In this document: positions 6,690 through 12,756 of the stretch, one piece after another | Numbering within the stretch: position 1 is the stretch's first letter | Layout: each line of letters begins with the position of its first letter | Assembly: GCA_016744725.1 (NCBI GenBank) | Contig: JADGDW010000139.1 | Location: 1-12,756, forward strand | DNA length: 12,756 bases | Origin: Candidatus Albibeggiatoa sp. nov. BB20 | GTDB lineage: Bacteria > Pseudomonadota > Gammaproteobacteria > Beggiatoales > Beggiatoaceae | Direction of reading: 5' to 3' | The notes under the pieces: model-generated | Databases searched by the model: none | What the model was told of the DNA's origin: nothing | What the model saw: the letters and a program-made list of their open reading frames with translations, nothing else | Made by a program: the position numbers and the translations under genes

Positions 6690-7472
6690 ATGGCAAATGC
6701 GATGGCAATTGACACAATCTTAACGGTAGGGTGGCCGATAGTAAAAGCAGATGATGCTTTTTCAGCCACAAATATTCACGCGAAGGCCAAACAATCTGAT
6801 GACTATAAAGCGGCATTAAAGCACATTTACACTGATTTACGCGGACAACTTGGCGAAGAAAAGCCAATGTACATTGGTTCAGTTGGTCGTTTATTTCGTC
6901 GTCGTCCTGATCAATTTGGTGCAATTAAAAAATTTGTGCGCAATAGTGAAAAAGCAATTGATGAATCATTGGGGACAGTTTATTTCGAAATTGATGCATT
7001 TTCTTATGCTTTTTTAAAGGGTGCTAAGAATTTTGACATCATCATACCTGAAACCGATAAAATTGAAGGTTCTTATCGAAAAATAAGAAAAAGTTTATTG
7101 GCAGAAATGAGTCAGCTCGAAGAGTTTGAGCGTGAAGGTTATAAGCCTAGAGATAAGAACGTGATGGAAAAATATCTGGTTTTACGTGAAGTGATTGCCT
7201 CTCAAGCTGCACGTGATGAGCGTCGTGCTTTAGCCACCTTACTAGTCAGTGGGCCTTCTACTTCAGAACAGATCGCAAATGATTTAGGTATGCCGTATGG
7301 TTTATCGGATTTGGTTTTACCTCTGTATGAAAAAATTGGAATCGCTTCACGCCGTGAGGAATTTGGTGAAACTGTTTTTGCTATTACAGAAGAGGCTCTA
7401 GCAAGAGTTTTGTTCTGTTTACGCGAAACAATGGGTGTAGATTTTATTGACGTGTTAGAAAGTTACTGTTAG
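6690..7472 (+). CDS. Unrecognised protein with winged-helix-like C-terminus
   Basis: I do not recognise this 260-residue soluble protein. There is no signal peptide or membrane segment. Residues 1-150 are a mixed alpha/beta region with a basic patch (RLFRRRP, 68-73). Residues 131-180 are rich in charged helix-formers. Residues 177-245 (LATLLVSGPSTSEQIANDLG, then LYEKIGIASRREEFGETVFAITEEAL) read as helix, turn, recognition helix and beta wing. That is the layout of MarR/ArsR-type winged-helix domains, so DNA binding or protein contact is possible. The ATG at 6690 has no spaced Shine-Dalgarno. The ATG at 6702 has TAGGA 11 bases upstream and may be the true start, four codons shorter. The stop codon lies 12 bases before an MscS-family gene whose ribosome-binding site overlaps the last base of this stop, so the two are co-transcribed. 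A role regulating that channel is inference only. Confidence 0.85.
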   Translation: MANAMAIDTILTVGWPIVKADDAFSATNIHAKAKQSDDYKAALKHIYTDLRGQLGEEKPMYIGSVGRLFRRRPDQFGAIKKFVRNSEKAIDESLGTVYFEIDAFSYAFLKGAKNFDIIIPETDKIEGSYRKIRKSLLAEMSQLEEFEREGYKPRDKNVMEKYLVLREVIASQAARDERRALATLLVSGPSTSEQIANDLGMPYGLSDLVLPLYEKIGIASRREEFGETVFAITEEALARVLFCLRETMGVDFIDVLESYC

Positions 7473-7484
7473 GGAGATACTGAA

Positions 7485-8384
7485 ATGGATATGAAGACAA
7501 TTCAAGACACGTTAAATGAACTATTAAGCCCACCAGTATTGATGTATATCACTTTGGTTTTCACGGCTTTTTTCTTACCTGAAATGTGGTTTGAACGTGC
7601 CCGCAAACGGAAAGCAAAACGTCGTCAGAGTGTGGGTTTACCAGAAGAAAGTATCATGAATACAGCTGAAAAATTATCAGCAACACGCTTTGAAGCCCAA
7701 GCCCAATCTTTAATTTTTATTTTAGCTATTTTCGTTGCACCCTTTGTTATTGCACCCTTTGTATCTCAAGCAGGCCAAAATGCATTAATTTTAGCGTTTG
7801 CAGGAATTTTAGTTTGGTCATTAACCTCAGGTACTGACGTTGCGACCGCATTTTTAAATGGCTTAACGTTTAAAACGTTGGTTGTTTTTGCAAAACCGAT
7901 TCAAGTAGGTGACCGTGTTACCCTAAATGGTCATAGTGGAAAAGTGTTGTCTATAGGAACATTTTTCGTTATGTTGCAAACACTTGACGATGATTTAGTC
8001 AGTATTCCAACCAGTAGTTTATGGAATCAGAATTTGGTATCTGCCAATGCTGGCGAGCGTTCATCATTATGTAAAATGAATTTTTATTTAGCCTCTTTTG
8101 CAAGTCAAGCGGATATCCAACGTGCTGAAGATATTATTTGGGACTCAATTCAAGCATCACCTTATTTTGAAATGTCTAAACCTATGCAAATCTATGTTAA
8201 CCAAGAAATAAATTCCATTCATCTGGTTGCAAGAGCGTATGTTGCATCAACTTATAACGAGCCTTTATTTGTCAGTGATGTAAGTAAAGCATTCTTGAAA
8301 TTTGCGCATGAACACAATTTGCCATTGGCTGCTCCTTACTGGAAAAGAGAGTTTAAAGCAAAAAATCAGACTGATCTCAGTTAA
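7485..8384 (+). CDS. MscS-family mechanosensitive ion channel
   Basis: A 299-residue inner-membrane protein with hydrophobic segments about 17-33 and 73-93, then a pore-lining helix region about 97-135. A basic cytosolic loop (ERARKRKAKRRQ, 37-48) separates the first two. The MscS beta domain follows at about 136-190: KPIQVGDRVTLNGHSGKV, then LQTLDDDLVSIPTSSLWNQ and LVSANAG. A C-terminal alpha/beta domain ends near 285. The family forms heptameric channels that open under membrane tension to release solutes after osmotic downshock. The ATG at 7485 has AGGGAG 8 bases upstream. It is the second gene of an operon with the winged-helix-like protein. The pore helix is less glycine/alanine-patterned than in E. 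coli MscS, so the gating class is uncertain. Confidence 0.9.
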   Translation: MDMKTIQDTLNELLSPPVLMYITLVFTAFFLPEMWFERARKRKAKRRQSVGLPEESIMNTAEKLSATRFEAQAQSLIFILAIFVAPFVIAPFVSQAGQNALILAFAGILVWSLTSGTDVATAFLNGLTFKTLVVFAKPIQVGDRVTLNGHSGKVLSIGTFFVMLQTLDDDLVSIPTSSLWNQNLVSANAGERSSLCKMNFYLASFASQADIQRAEDIIWDSIQASPYFEMSKPMQIYVNQEINSIHLVARAYVASTYNEPLFVSDVSKAFLKFAHEHNLPLAAPYWKREFKAKNQTDLS

Positions 8385-8533
8385 GCAACTCAAATTTCGC
8401 AAAAAAGTTGATGATAAAAATATCTTCGGGCAATGATTATGCGCGAGTTAGTTTGTAGGTTTTTTTGAAAATAAACTATTTTTATATCAAATTCAGGTTA
8501 TTTAACTACAGTCATTTTATTTTAAGATGATAT

Positions 8534-8548
8534 AGGACTGGCAGTCCT
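8534..8548. repeat. Palindrome AGGACTG-G-CAGTCCT inside MITE copy B
   Basis: Perfect 7-base arms around one base. It corresponds to the 133-147 palindrome of copy A read on the other strand. Confidence 0.75.
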
Positions 8549-8582
8549 AAATTTTAAAAATATTTGATATTTAAAGTATTTC

Positions 8583-8597
8583 AGGACTGCCAGTCCT
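8583..8597. repeat. Palindrome AGGACTG-C-CAGTCCT inside MITE copy B
   Basis: Perfect 7-base arms around one base. It is the counterpart of 85-97 in copy A, where the outermost A/T pair is broken. Confidence 0.75.
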
Positions 8598-8630
8598 CAC
8601 TCAAGACAGAATTGACTATAAACCAACGTA

Positions 8631-9284
8631 CTATTTATTTTTTAATATATAACTCTGTCTATTCACTAACATGTTTTCAAATATCTGTGGAAATTCAGGT
8701 ACAACAGATTGCTGTACGGCAGGTAACGTTGCCAAATTTTCCGCCCATGCTTTTATTTTGGGGATTTGTGCATAAAGATCAAAATCTAAGTGTTGATTGA
8801 GTAAATCCATGCGCATAAATAGAGGTGCATACGCAGTGTCAATTAAACACAACTGCTGACCATTGAAGTATGTTCCAGCAACTACGTTTTCCAAATATTG
8901 CAATTTATTCGATAATTCAGTCTGTTGTTTTGCCATAGCTTCCGCTGTTTCAGCAGTATAAAATCCAAATAAATTCATCAACAAAGTTGAACCAAACTCA
9001 ATCCATGCTCGATGTTTTGCTTTTTCAATCGCGGTTTCAGGATGCAAACTGGGCGGGGTAATTTCATCAACATATTCATTAATCACTGCAGATTCAAAAA
9101 TAATTTCATTCTCTGCTTTTAATACAGGCACTTTTCCCAACGGCGAAATATCTAAAAACCATTGTGGTGGTTGCTGTAAATCAATATAAGCCATATCAAA
9201 ATCAATATTTTTCTGTTTCAGGGTAATAATCGAGCGCTGTACAAACGGACATAATTTAAAACTAATTAATTCAATTTTTGCCAT
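8631..9284 (-). CDS. Glutathione S-transferase family protein
   Basis: A 217-residue cytosolic protein with an N-terminal thioredoxin-like domain, about 1-75, and an all-helical C-terminal domain, about 85-205. LCPFVQR places a cysteine at residue 12 in the omega/beta-type catalytic position, where serine or tyrosine is found in other classes. P53 in LGKVPVL is the conserved cis-proline, and ES (64-65) in FESAVINEYVDE is the usual glutathione gamma-glutamyl contact. Thiol transfer, dehydroascorbate-type reduction or stress protection is plausible from the CPF motif, but the substrate cannot be told. SspA-like proteins share the fold but are usually linked to sspB, which is absent here. The ATG at 9284 has AAGGA 7 bases upstream. 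The stop abuts MITE copy B. Confidence 0.88.
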   Translation of the reverse strand: MAKIELISFKLCPFVQRSIITLKQKNIDFDMAYIDLQQPPQWFLDISPLGKVPVLKAENEIIFESAVINEYVDEITPPSLHPETAIEKAKHRAWIEFGSTLLMNLFGFYTAETAEAMAKQQTELSNKLQYLENVVAGTYFNGQQLCLIDTAYAPLFMRMDLLNQHLDFDLYAQIPKIKAWAENLATLPAVQQSVVPEFPQIFENMLVNRQSYILKNK

Positions 9285-9361
9285 GATGGATTCCTTGCTT
9301 CTTCAAAGATTGTGAGGAGCTTATAAATAATTCTTCGTGGGGTTGTTTTTATTCCTTGTAG

Positions 9362-9390
9362 CATTTTAATAATTGGGCAAAATTAAAATG
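9362..9390. repeat. Perfect 9-bp inverted repeat in the divergent GST/DUF502 gap
   Basis: CATTTTAAT (9362-9370) and ATTAAAATG (9382-9390) are exact complements around an 11-base spacer. It lies 78 bases before the GST start and 122 bases before the DUF502 start. It may be an operator, but the arms are so AT-rich that chance is a real possibility. Confidence 0.35.
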
Positions 9391-9511
9391 ACTTCAATAG
9401 AAAAGAATATGTTTTATCTATATATTGCGATTTTAGTCTTTAAATTTTCTGATTACTCACCAACTAAAAAGCTTTACAATATCTTACAATTTTATTTGAT
9501 TAGACTTTCAG

Positions 9512-10237
9512 ATGAGTAAACAAACACCAGAACCTAGAGAATCTAAAATGCCCCAAATTCAACGTTATATCCTGACAGGTATTTTAACTGCGATTCCAAT
9601 TGTCGTGACTATTTTTGTATTTCAGTTTTTATTAGCATTGTTGTCTCAAATAGGTACGCCTATTGTCAATTATATATCTGGGATAATCCAAGCCAATTTT
9701 CCTAGCTTCTACAATTCTATTTGGATTACTGCTTTAGACCCTTGGTTAGTCTCTATACTGAGTTCTTTCTTAGCCATTAGCCTTACGCTAGGCCTGTTAT
9801 ATTTATTGGGATGGGGAACATCCAATTTTATTGGTAAAACATTACTGGCAGCGGTTGATTCTCTTATGCACCGTATTCCTGTGATTGAAATGGTTTATGG
9901 CGCGATAAAAAAGCTGGTTTCATCTTTACAACAACAGCCTACTGATGTTCAACGGGTGGTTTTAATTGAATTTCCAACCCAGAATATGAAAGTGGTTGGT
10001 TTTGTGACTCGGACTTTAACCGATAGTATAACAGGACAAAAGTTAGCAGCGGTTTATGTACCCACTACGCCTAATCCCACATCAGGCTATTTGGAAATCG
10101 TGCCTTTAGAAAATGTGACATCAACAGATTGGACGATGGACGAGGCCATGACATTCATTATTTCAGGCGGTGCGGTTGCTCCTGATACCATGTTTTACAG
10201 CCAAGGTGTGAGTACTTCAGAATCCGATAAAAAATAA
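9512..10237 (+). CDS. DUF502 family membrane protein
   Basis: A 241-residue protein of the DUF502 family, whose function is not established. Visible family marks are the N-terminal RYILTGILTAIPIVVTIFVF (18-37, the start of TM1), a second hydrophobic segment about 79-103 ending in GLLYLLGWGTSNFIGK, and HRIPVIEMVYGAIKKL (120-135). A soluble beta-rich domain follows, including VVLIEFPTQ, VGFVTRTLTD, AVYVPTTPNPTSGYLEIVP and the late ISGGAVAPD motif. The ATG at 9512 lacks a clear Shine-Dalgarno. The ATG at 9548 starts MPQIQRYILTG, the usual family N-terminus, with AGAGA a few bases upstream, and may be the real start. The stop is 5 bases from the convergent hemA stop, with no terminator hairpin between them, so the transcripts probably overlap. 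Confidence 0.88.
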   Translation: MSKQTPEPRESKMPQIQRYILTGILTAIPIVVTIFVFQFLLALLSQIGTPIVNYISGIIQANFPSFYNSIWITALDPWLVSILSSFLAISLTLGLLYLLGWGTSNFIGKTLLAAVDSLMHRIPVIEMVYGAIKKLVSSLQQQPTDVQRVVLIEFPTQNMKVVGFVTRTLTDSITGQKLAAVYVPTTPNPTSGYLEIVPLENVTSTDWTMDEAMTFIISGGAVAPDTMFYSQGVSTSESDKK

Positions 10238-10242
10238 ACGTT

Positions 10243-11502
10243 TCACTCTTCTTCTAGCTGAAATAACTGGCGGGTCATGTTAATCATTTCATGATGTCCC
10301 TCATAACTGGCTTGACGCAATTGGCTACAAGGAGAGTGGATTAATTTATTAGCCAAAGTATGTGCAATATATTCAATGACTTCAGGTGCAGGCTTGCCAT
10401 TATCTAACATCCGTTTGGCTTTGTTCACTAATGCTTGCTGGGTGTTTTGAGTCTGTTCACGCAAATCTCGAATCGTACTCACTGCATCCAATGATTTCAG
10501 CCAACCCATAAAATGTGACACTTGGGTTTCAATAATTTCTTCAGCTTGATGCGCGGCTTGTTTACGAGAACGTAAATTTTCCTGAATCACTTCATTTAAA
10601 TCATCAACCGTATACAAATACACATCGGGCAAATCTCCTACATCTTCGGCAATATCGCGTGGCACAGCAATATCAACCATAAAAATGGGCTTGTGTTTGC
10701 GAATTTTAATTGCCGCTTGCACCATTTCTTTGCTCAAAATCGGTATGGGACTGGCAGTGGAGGCGATCACAATATCAGCTTCTGCCAAGTGCATTGGAAT
10801 CTCTTCTAAAGTAATCGCATAACCTGCAAATTCTTTGGCTAAAGTGCGTGCCCGTTCAACAGTACGATTGGCAACAATCATCCGATTTAATTGATTTTCA
10901 GACAAATGCCGTGCAGCCAACTCAATGGTCTCGCCTGCACCCAATAGCAATGCGGTACTTTTATGGAGTTCCCCAAAAATTTGTTGGGCTAAACGCACCG
11001 CTGCAAAGGCCACGGAAACAGGACTAGAACCAATCGCAGTATCAGTACGTACTTGTTTTGCAACTGAAAAACTATATTCAAATGCTTTAGTTAACAAACG
11101 CTTAATTGCTTTGGCTTCGCGTGCCGTCTGATAGGCATTTTTTAGTTGACCTAAAATCTGTGGCTCGCCCAACACCATTGAATCTAAACCACAGGCAACT
11201 CGTAATAGATGATGAATGGCTTGCTGATTATCTGCATAAATATATAAATGCTTACGTAGCGCGTCAGCTTGAAGATTGTGGTACTGACACAACCAATCGA
11301 TGATTTGTTCAACTTGGGCTGGCTCAGCATGGCAATACAATTCAGTCCGATTACAAGTCGATACAATCGCTGCTTCAGAGGCAATTCCTCGCTCAATAAT
11401 CTCGTGCAAGGCATGAGTTAGATGCTCTGGGGAAAATGTAACTTGTTCACGGATAGCAACAGGGGCAGTGGTGTGATTGAGGCCAATTGCAATTAATTGC
11501 AT
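10243..11502 (-). CDS. hemA: Glutamyl-tRNA reductase (HemA)
   Basis: NADPH-dependent reduction of glutamyl-tRNA(Glu) to glutamate-1-semialdehyde, the first step of the C5 route to haem and other tetrapyrroles. From this start it is 419 residues, against 418 in E. coli, with matching numbering: the catalytic C50 in STCNRTELY and H99. The GLDSMVLGEPQILGQLK segment is at 105-121 and the NADPH-binding LLLGAGET at 185-192. The C-terminal helical dimerisation region ends in MINMTRQLFQL. I chose the ATG at 11502, which begins MQLIAIGLNHTTAP like the E. coli protein and has GGA 6 bases upstream. An ATG 15 bases further upstream (11517) is in frame. It lies 72 bases downstream of the yceF-type gene on the same strand. 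A weak TTGTAT-17-CACAAT promoter is possible in that gap. prfA, a common next gene, is absent; the next gene is convergent DUF502. Confidence 0.96.
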   Translation of the reverse strand: MQLIAIGLNHTTAPVAIREQVTFSPEHLTHALHEIIERGIASEAAIVSTCNRTELYCHAEPAQVEQIIDWLCQYHNLQADALRKHLYIYADNQQAIHHLLRVACGLDSMVLGEPQILGQLKNAYQTAREAKAIKRLLTKAFEYSFSVAKQVRTDTAIGSSPVSVAFAAVRLAQQIFGELHKSTALLLGAGETIELAARHLSENQLNRMIVANRTVERARTLAKEFAGYAITLEEIPMHLAEADIVIASTASPIPILSKEMVQAAIKIRKHKPIFMVDIAVPRDIAEDVGDLPDVYLYTVDDLNEVIQENLRSRKQAAHQAEEIIETQVSHFMGWLKSLDAVSTIRDLREQTQNTQQALVNKAKRMLDNGKPAPEVIEYIAHTLANKLIHSPCSQLRQASYEGHHEMINMTRQLFQLEEE

Positions 11503-11574
11503 CGAATTTCCATTCATTCAGTCATTTTTCAATAAAACAAGCATTGTGCGAAAATCTGCATCGAAATACAAGAT

Positions 11575-12204
11575 TTATTTAAAATGCGAATTCAGAACAC
11601 TTACCCCTTCTGCTTCCAACATGTGCACCAAACGGATCAGAGGTAAACCAATCACAGCGGTTGGATCACTGCCAATCATACGTTCTAACAAAGCAATGCC
11701 CAAACCTTCGGATTTGAAACTACCTGAGCAATTATAAGGTTTATCATGTTGTAAATAGTGTTCAATTTGGTCGGTGGTTAATACTCTGAATTTGACTCCA
11801 AACCGTACAATATCAACTTGAGCTTTGCGAGTTTCTGTATTTAATAGACATAAGCCTGTTAAAAAATCGACCTGCTTACCACTCATTGCTGAAAGCTGTT
11901 TGACTGCATTATCATGGTTATGCGGTTTAGTTAAAATCATTTCACCAATTACAGCCACTTGATCTGAGCCAATTACTAAAGCTTGTGGATATAAAGTTTG
12001 CGCGGCTCGGGCTTTCAATTCAGCTAAACGTTGTACCAAATCCGTTGCTGATTCGTTGACTAATTGAGTTTCGTCAACTTGCGGTGAGAAAGTGTCAAAC
12101 GGAACATGTAAACGACCTAAAACAGATTTACGATAAGGCGATGACGAGGCTAAAACCAATTGGCGTGGACAGGTAGTAGCTTGATTATGATGAATGATAG
12201 TCAT
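11575..12204 (-). CDS. yceF: Maf family nucleotide pyrophosphatase, YceF type
   Basis: A 209-residue cytosolic house-cleaning enzyme. The E. coli homologue YceF hydrolyses 7-methyl-GTP to the monophosphate. Motifs in order: LASSSPYR (18-25, phosphate-binding loop), PQVDE (41-45), VIGSDQV (77-83, with the catalytic-region aspartate), TKP (92-94), and YNCSGSFKSEG (157-167) with GLPL (186-189). NCSGSFKSEG is the YceF-subfamily form, as opposed to the GYAGAY-like form of the dTTP/UTP pyrophosphatase YhdE. The ATG at 12204 was preferred over an in-frame TTG at 12228, since neither has a good Shine-Dalgarno and the family needs no more N-terminus. It is co-directional with hemA, 72 bases upstream of it. 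The usual E. coli neighbours yceD-rpmF are not in the window. Confidence 0.92.
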   Translation of the reverse strand: MTIIHHNQATTCPRQLVLASSSPYRKSVLGRLHVPFDTFSPQVDETQLVNESATDLVQRLAELKARAAQTLYPQALVIGSDQVAVIGEMILTKPHNHDNAVKQLSAMSGKQVDFLTGLCLLNTETRKAQVDIVRFGVKFRVLTTDQIEHYLQHDKPYNCSGSFKSEGLGIALLERMIGSDPTAVIGLPLIRLVHMLEAEGVSVLNSHFK

Positions 12205-12432
12205 GGATAGGTTCGCTAGCGATTTCAATCAAAAAAACCGTTTATGATAGGCGGCTTAAATTTTCTGTCAATATTTAAGTTGCATTATTGATTCTGAATT
12301 TAGGAATAATATAGCGGAATGTGTTGTGAGATGGGGTTTAAGACTGGCAATTTTAGACAAACGGCTAATCCTAACAAACGAATAAAATTATAAAAAAATA
12401 TTTCTAAGACTGATACGGTAAGAATTAAACAA

Positions 12433-12669
12433 ATGGATACCTGCACTCTAATTATCATCGCATTTGGATTAACAGCGCATTTCAATCTCATATACTCAAA
12501 TGTGAAAAATAATATAGTCAAGAAAATTATTTGTTTAAGTTATATTGTTATGTGTTTTAGTTACTTTGATGCTGGAGTTGTACTGCAATTTTTTAATTAC
12601 GATAGAATTATGGGAGGTGCTCTTGCATTTTCGCGTATATTTATGTTTTTAAGTCACTATTCAAAATAA
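12433..12669 (+). CDS. Possible small hydrophobic membrane protein (78 aa), doubtful
   Basis: I do not recognise this protein. It contains two hydrophobic stretches (about 4-22 and 32-55) and a third weaker one near 60-74, so a small integral membrane protein is possible. The ATG has only a distant, weak GGTAAG about 12 bases upstream. After its TAA the same frame stays open for 29 codons to the window edge, with a more hydrophilic coding-like sequence (for example RRIEICRNGENPFTDEVLK). This could be a separate partial gene or the remains of a longer one broken at the TAA. Length alone does not prove it is expressed, and AT-rich DNA easily gives hydrophobic ORFs. Confidence 0.3.
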   Translation: MDTCTLIIIAFGLTAHFNLIYSNVKNNIVKKIICLSYIVMCFSYFDAGVVLQFFNYDRIMGGALAFSRIFMFLSHYSK

Positions 12670-12756
12670 TTTGATAACAAATTCAAACAGGAAATACAAC
12701 GAAGGATAGAAATCTGTAGAAATGGAGAAAATCCATTCACTGATGAAGTACTTAAG

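Larger units (their letters stand above)
8507..8620 (-). mobile_element. MITE-like element, copy B (114 bp)
   Basis: Inverted copy of the element at 62-174, about 91% identical by hand alignment, with the same two internal palindromes (8534-8548 and 8583-8597). The outer ends are TACAGTCATTTT on the left and AATTGACTATA on the right, so one end has drifted from TATA to TACA. It fills the gap between the MscS gene and the leftward glutathione S-transferase gene, ending 10 bases beyond the latter's stop codon. Transcripts from both convergent genes would therefore read into it. No ORF is inside. Confidence 0.8.

Noticed and set aside
8386..8466. Possible intrinsic terminator after the MscS gene: CAACT/AGTTG arms and a run of seven T at 8460-8466
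   Set aside because: The arms are far from the T-run and no stem lies directly before it; MITE copy B downstream is the better candidate.
62..8620. A composite transposon bounded by the two inverted MITE copies
   Set aside because: The 8.3 kb between them holds ordinary chromosomal genes such as dapA, and there is no transposase; independent insertions are simpler.
10748..10759. GGGACTGGCAGTGG inside hemA, resembling GGACTGGCAGTCC
   Set aside because: The second arm is broken and the bases encode the conserved TASPIPI segment of HemA; no flanking MITE sequence.
12300..12521. 73-codon leftward open frame near the right edge
   Set aside because: Overlaps the other doubtful small ORF, has no Shine-Dalgarno and a composition typical of AT-rich non-coding DNA.

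Overview
The window is AT-rich bacterial chromosome with ordinary housekeeping and stress genes and no prophage, CRISPR array, rRNA or tRNA that I can see. DapA, a YceF-type Maf protein, a 419-residue glutamyl-tRNA reductase, NnrS, an MscS channel and a large hybrid histidine kinase together suggest a Gram-negative gammaproteobacterium. An AT-rich, repeat-bearing group such as the Thiotrichales/Beggiatoa relatives is only a guess.

Left part (1-1700): a leftward pair encodes a two-CBS-domain protein and dapA (lysine/peptidoglycan precursor synthesis), each with its own good sigma70-like promoter. dapA is followed by a 12-bp perfect hairpin and then by a 113-bp MITE-like element. Middle left (1700-6080): after a 540-base non-coding stretch comes a rightward gene for an 878-residue membrane hybrid sensor kinase (PAS-HisKA-HATPase-REC-REC). 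It converges on a leftward nnrS (nitric-oxide tolerance), and a 9-bp-arm hairpin lies between the two stop codons.

Middle right (6080-9300): a 612-base non-coding stretch precedes a rightward two-gene operon, made of an unrecognised protein with a winged-helix-like C-terminus followed by an MscS-family channel. The operon converges on a leftward glutathione S-transferase-like gene. Between them lies a second copy of the same MITE-like element, in opposite orientation and about 91% identical. Right part (9300-12756): a rightward DUF502 membrane protein converges, with only 5 bases between stops, on a leftward yceF-hemA pair. The right edge holds a doubtful small membrane ORF.

The most notable non-gene signal is a family of AGGACTG/CAGTCCT palindromes. 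Each MITE-like copy carries two, and a related hairpin separates the kinase and nnrS genes. All sit at gene 3' ends, so they may act as mobile or domesticated transcript-end signals. The winged-helix/MscS operon is the least familiar gene pair. I found no clear evidence of a wholly new multi-gene system.
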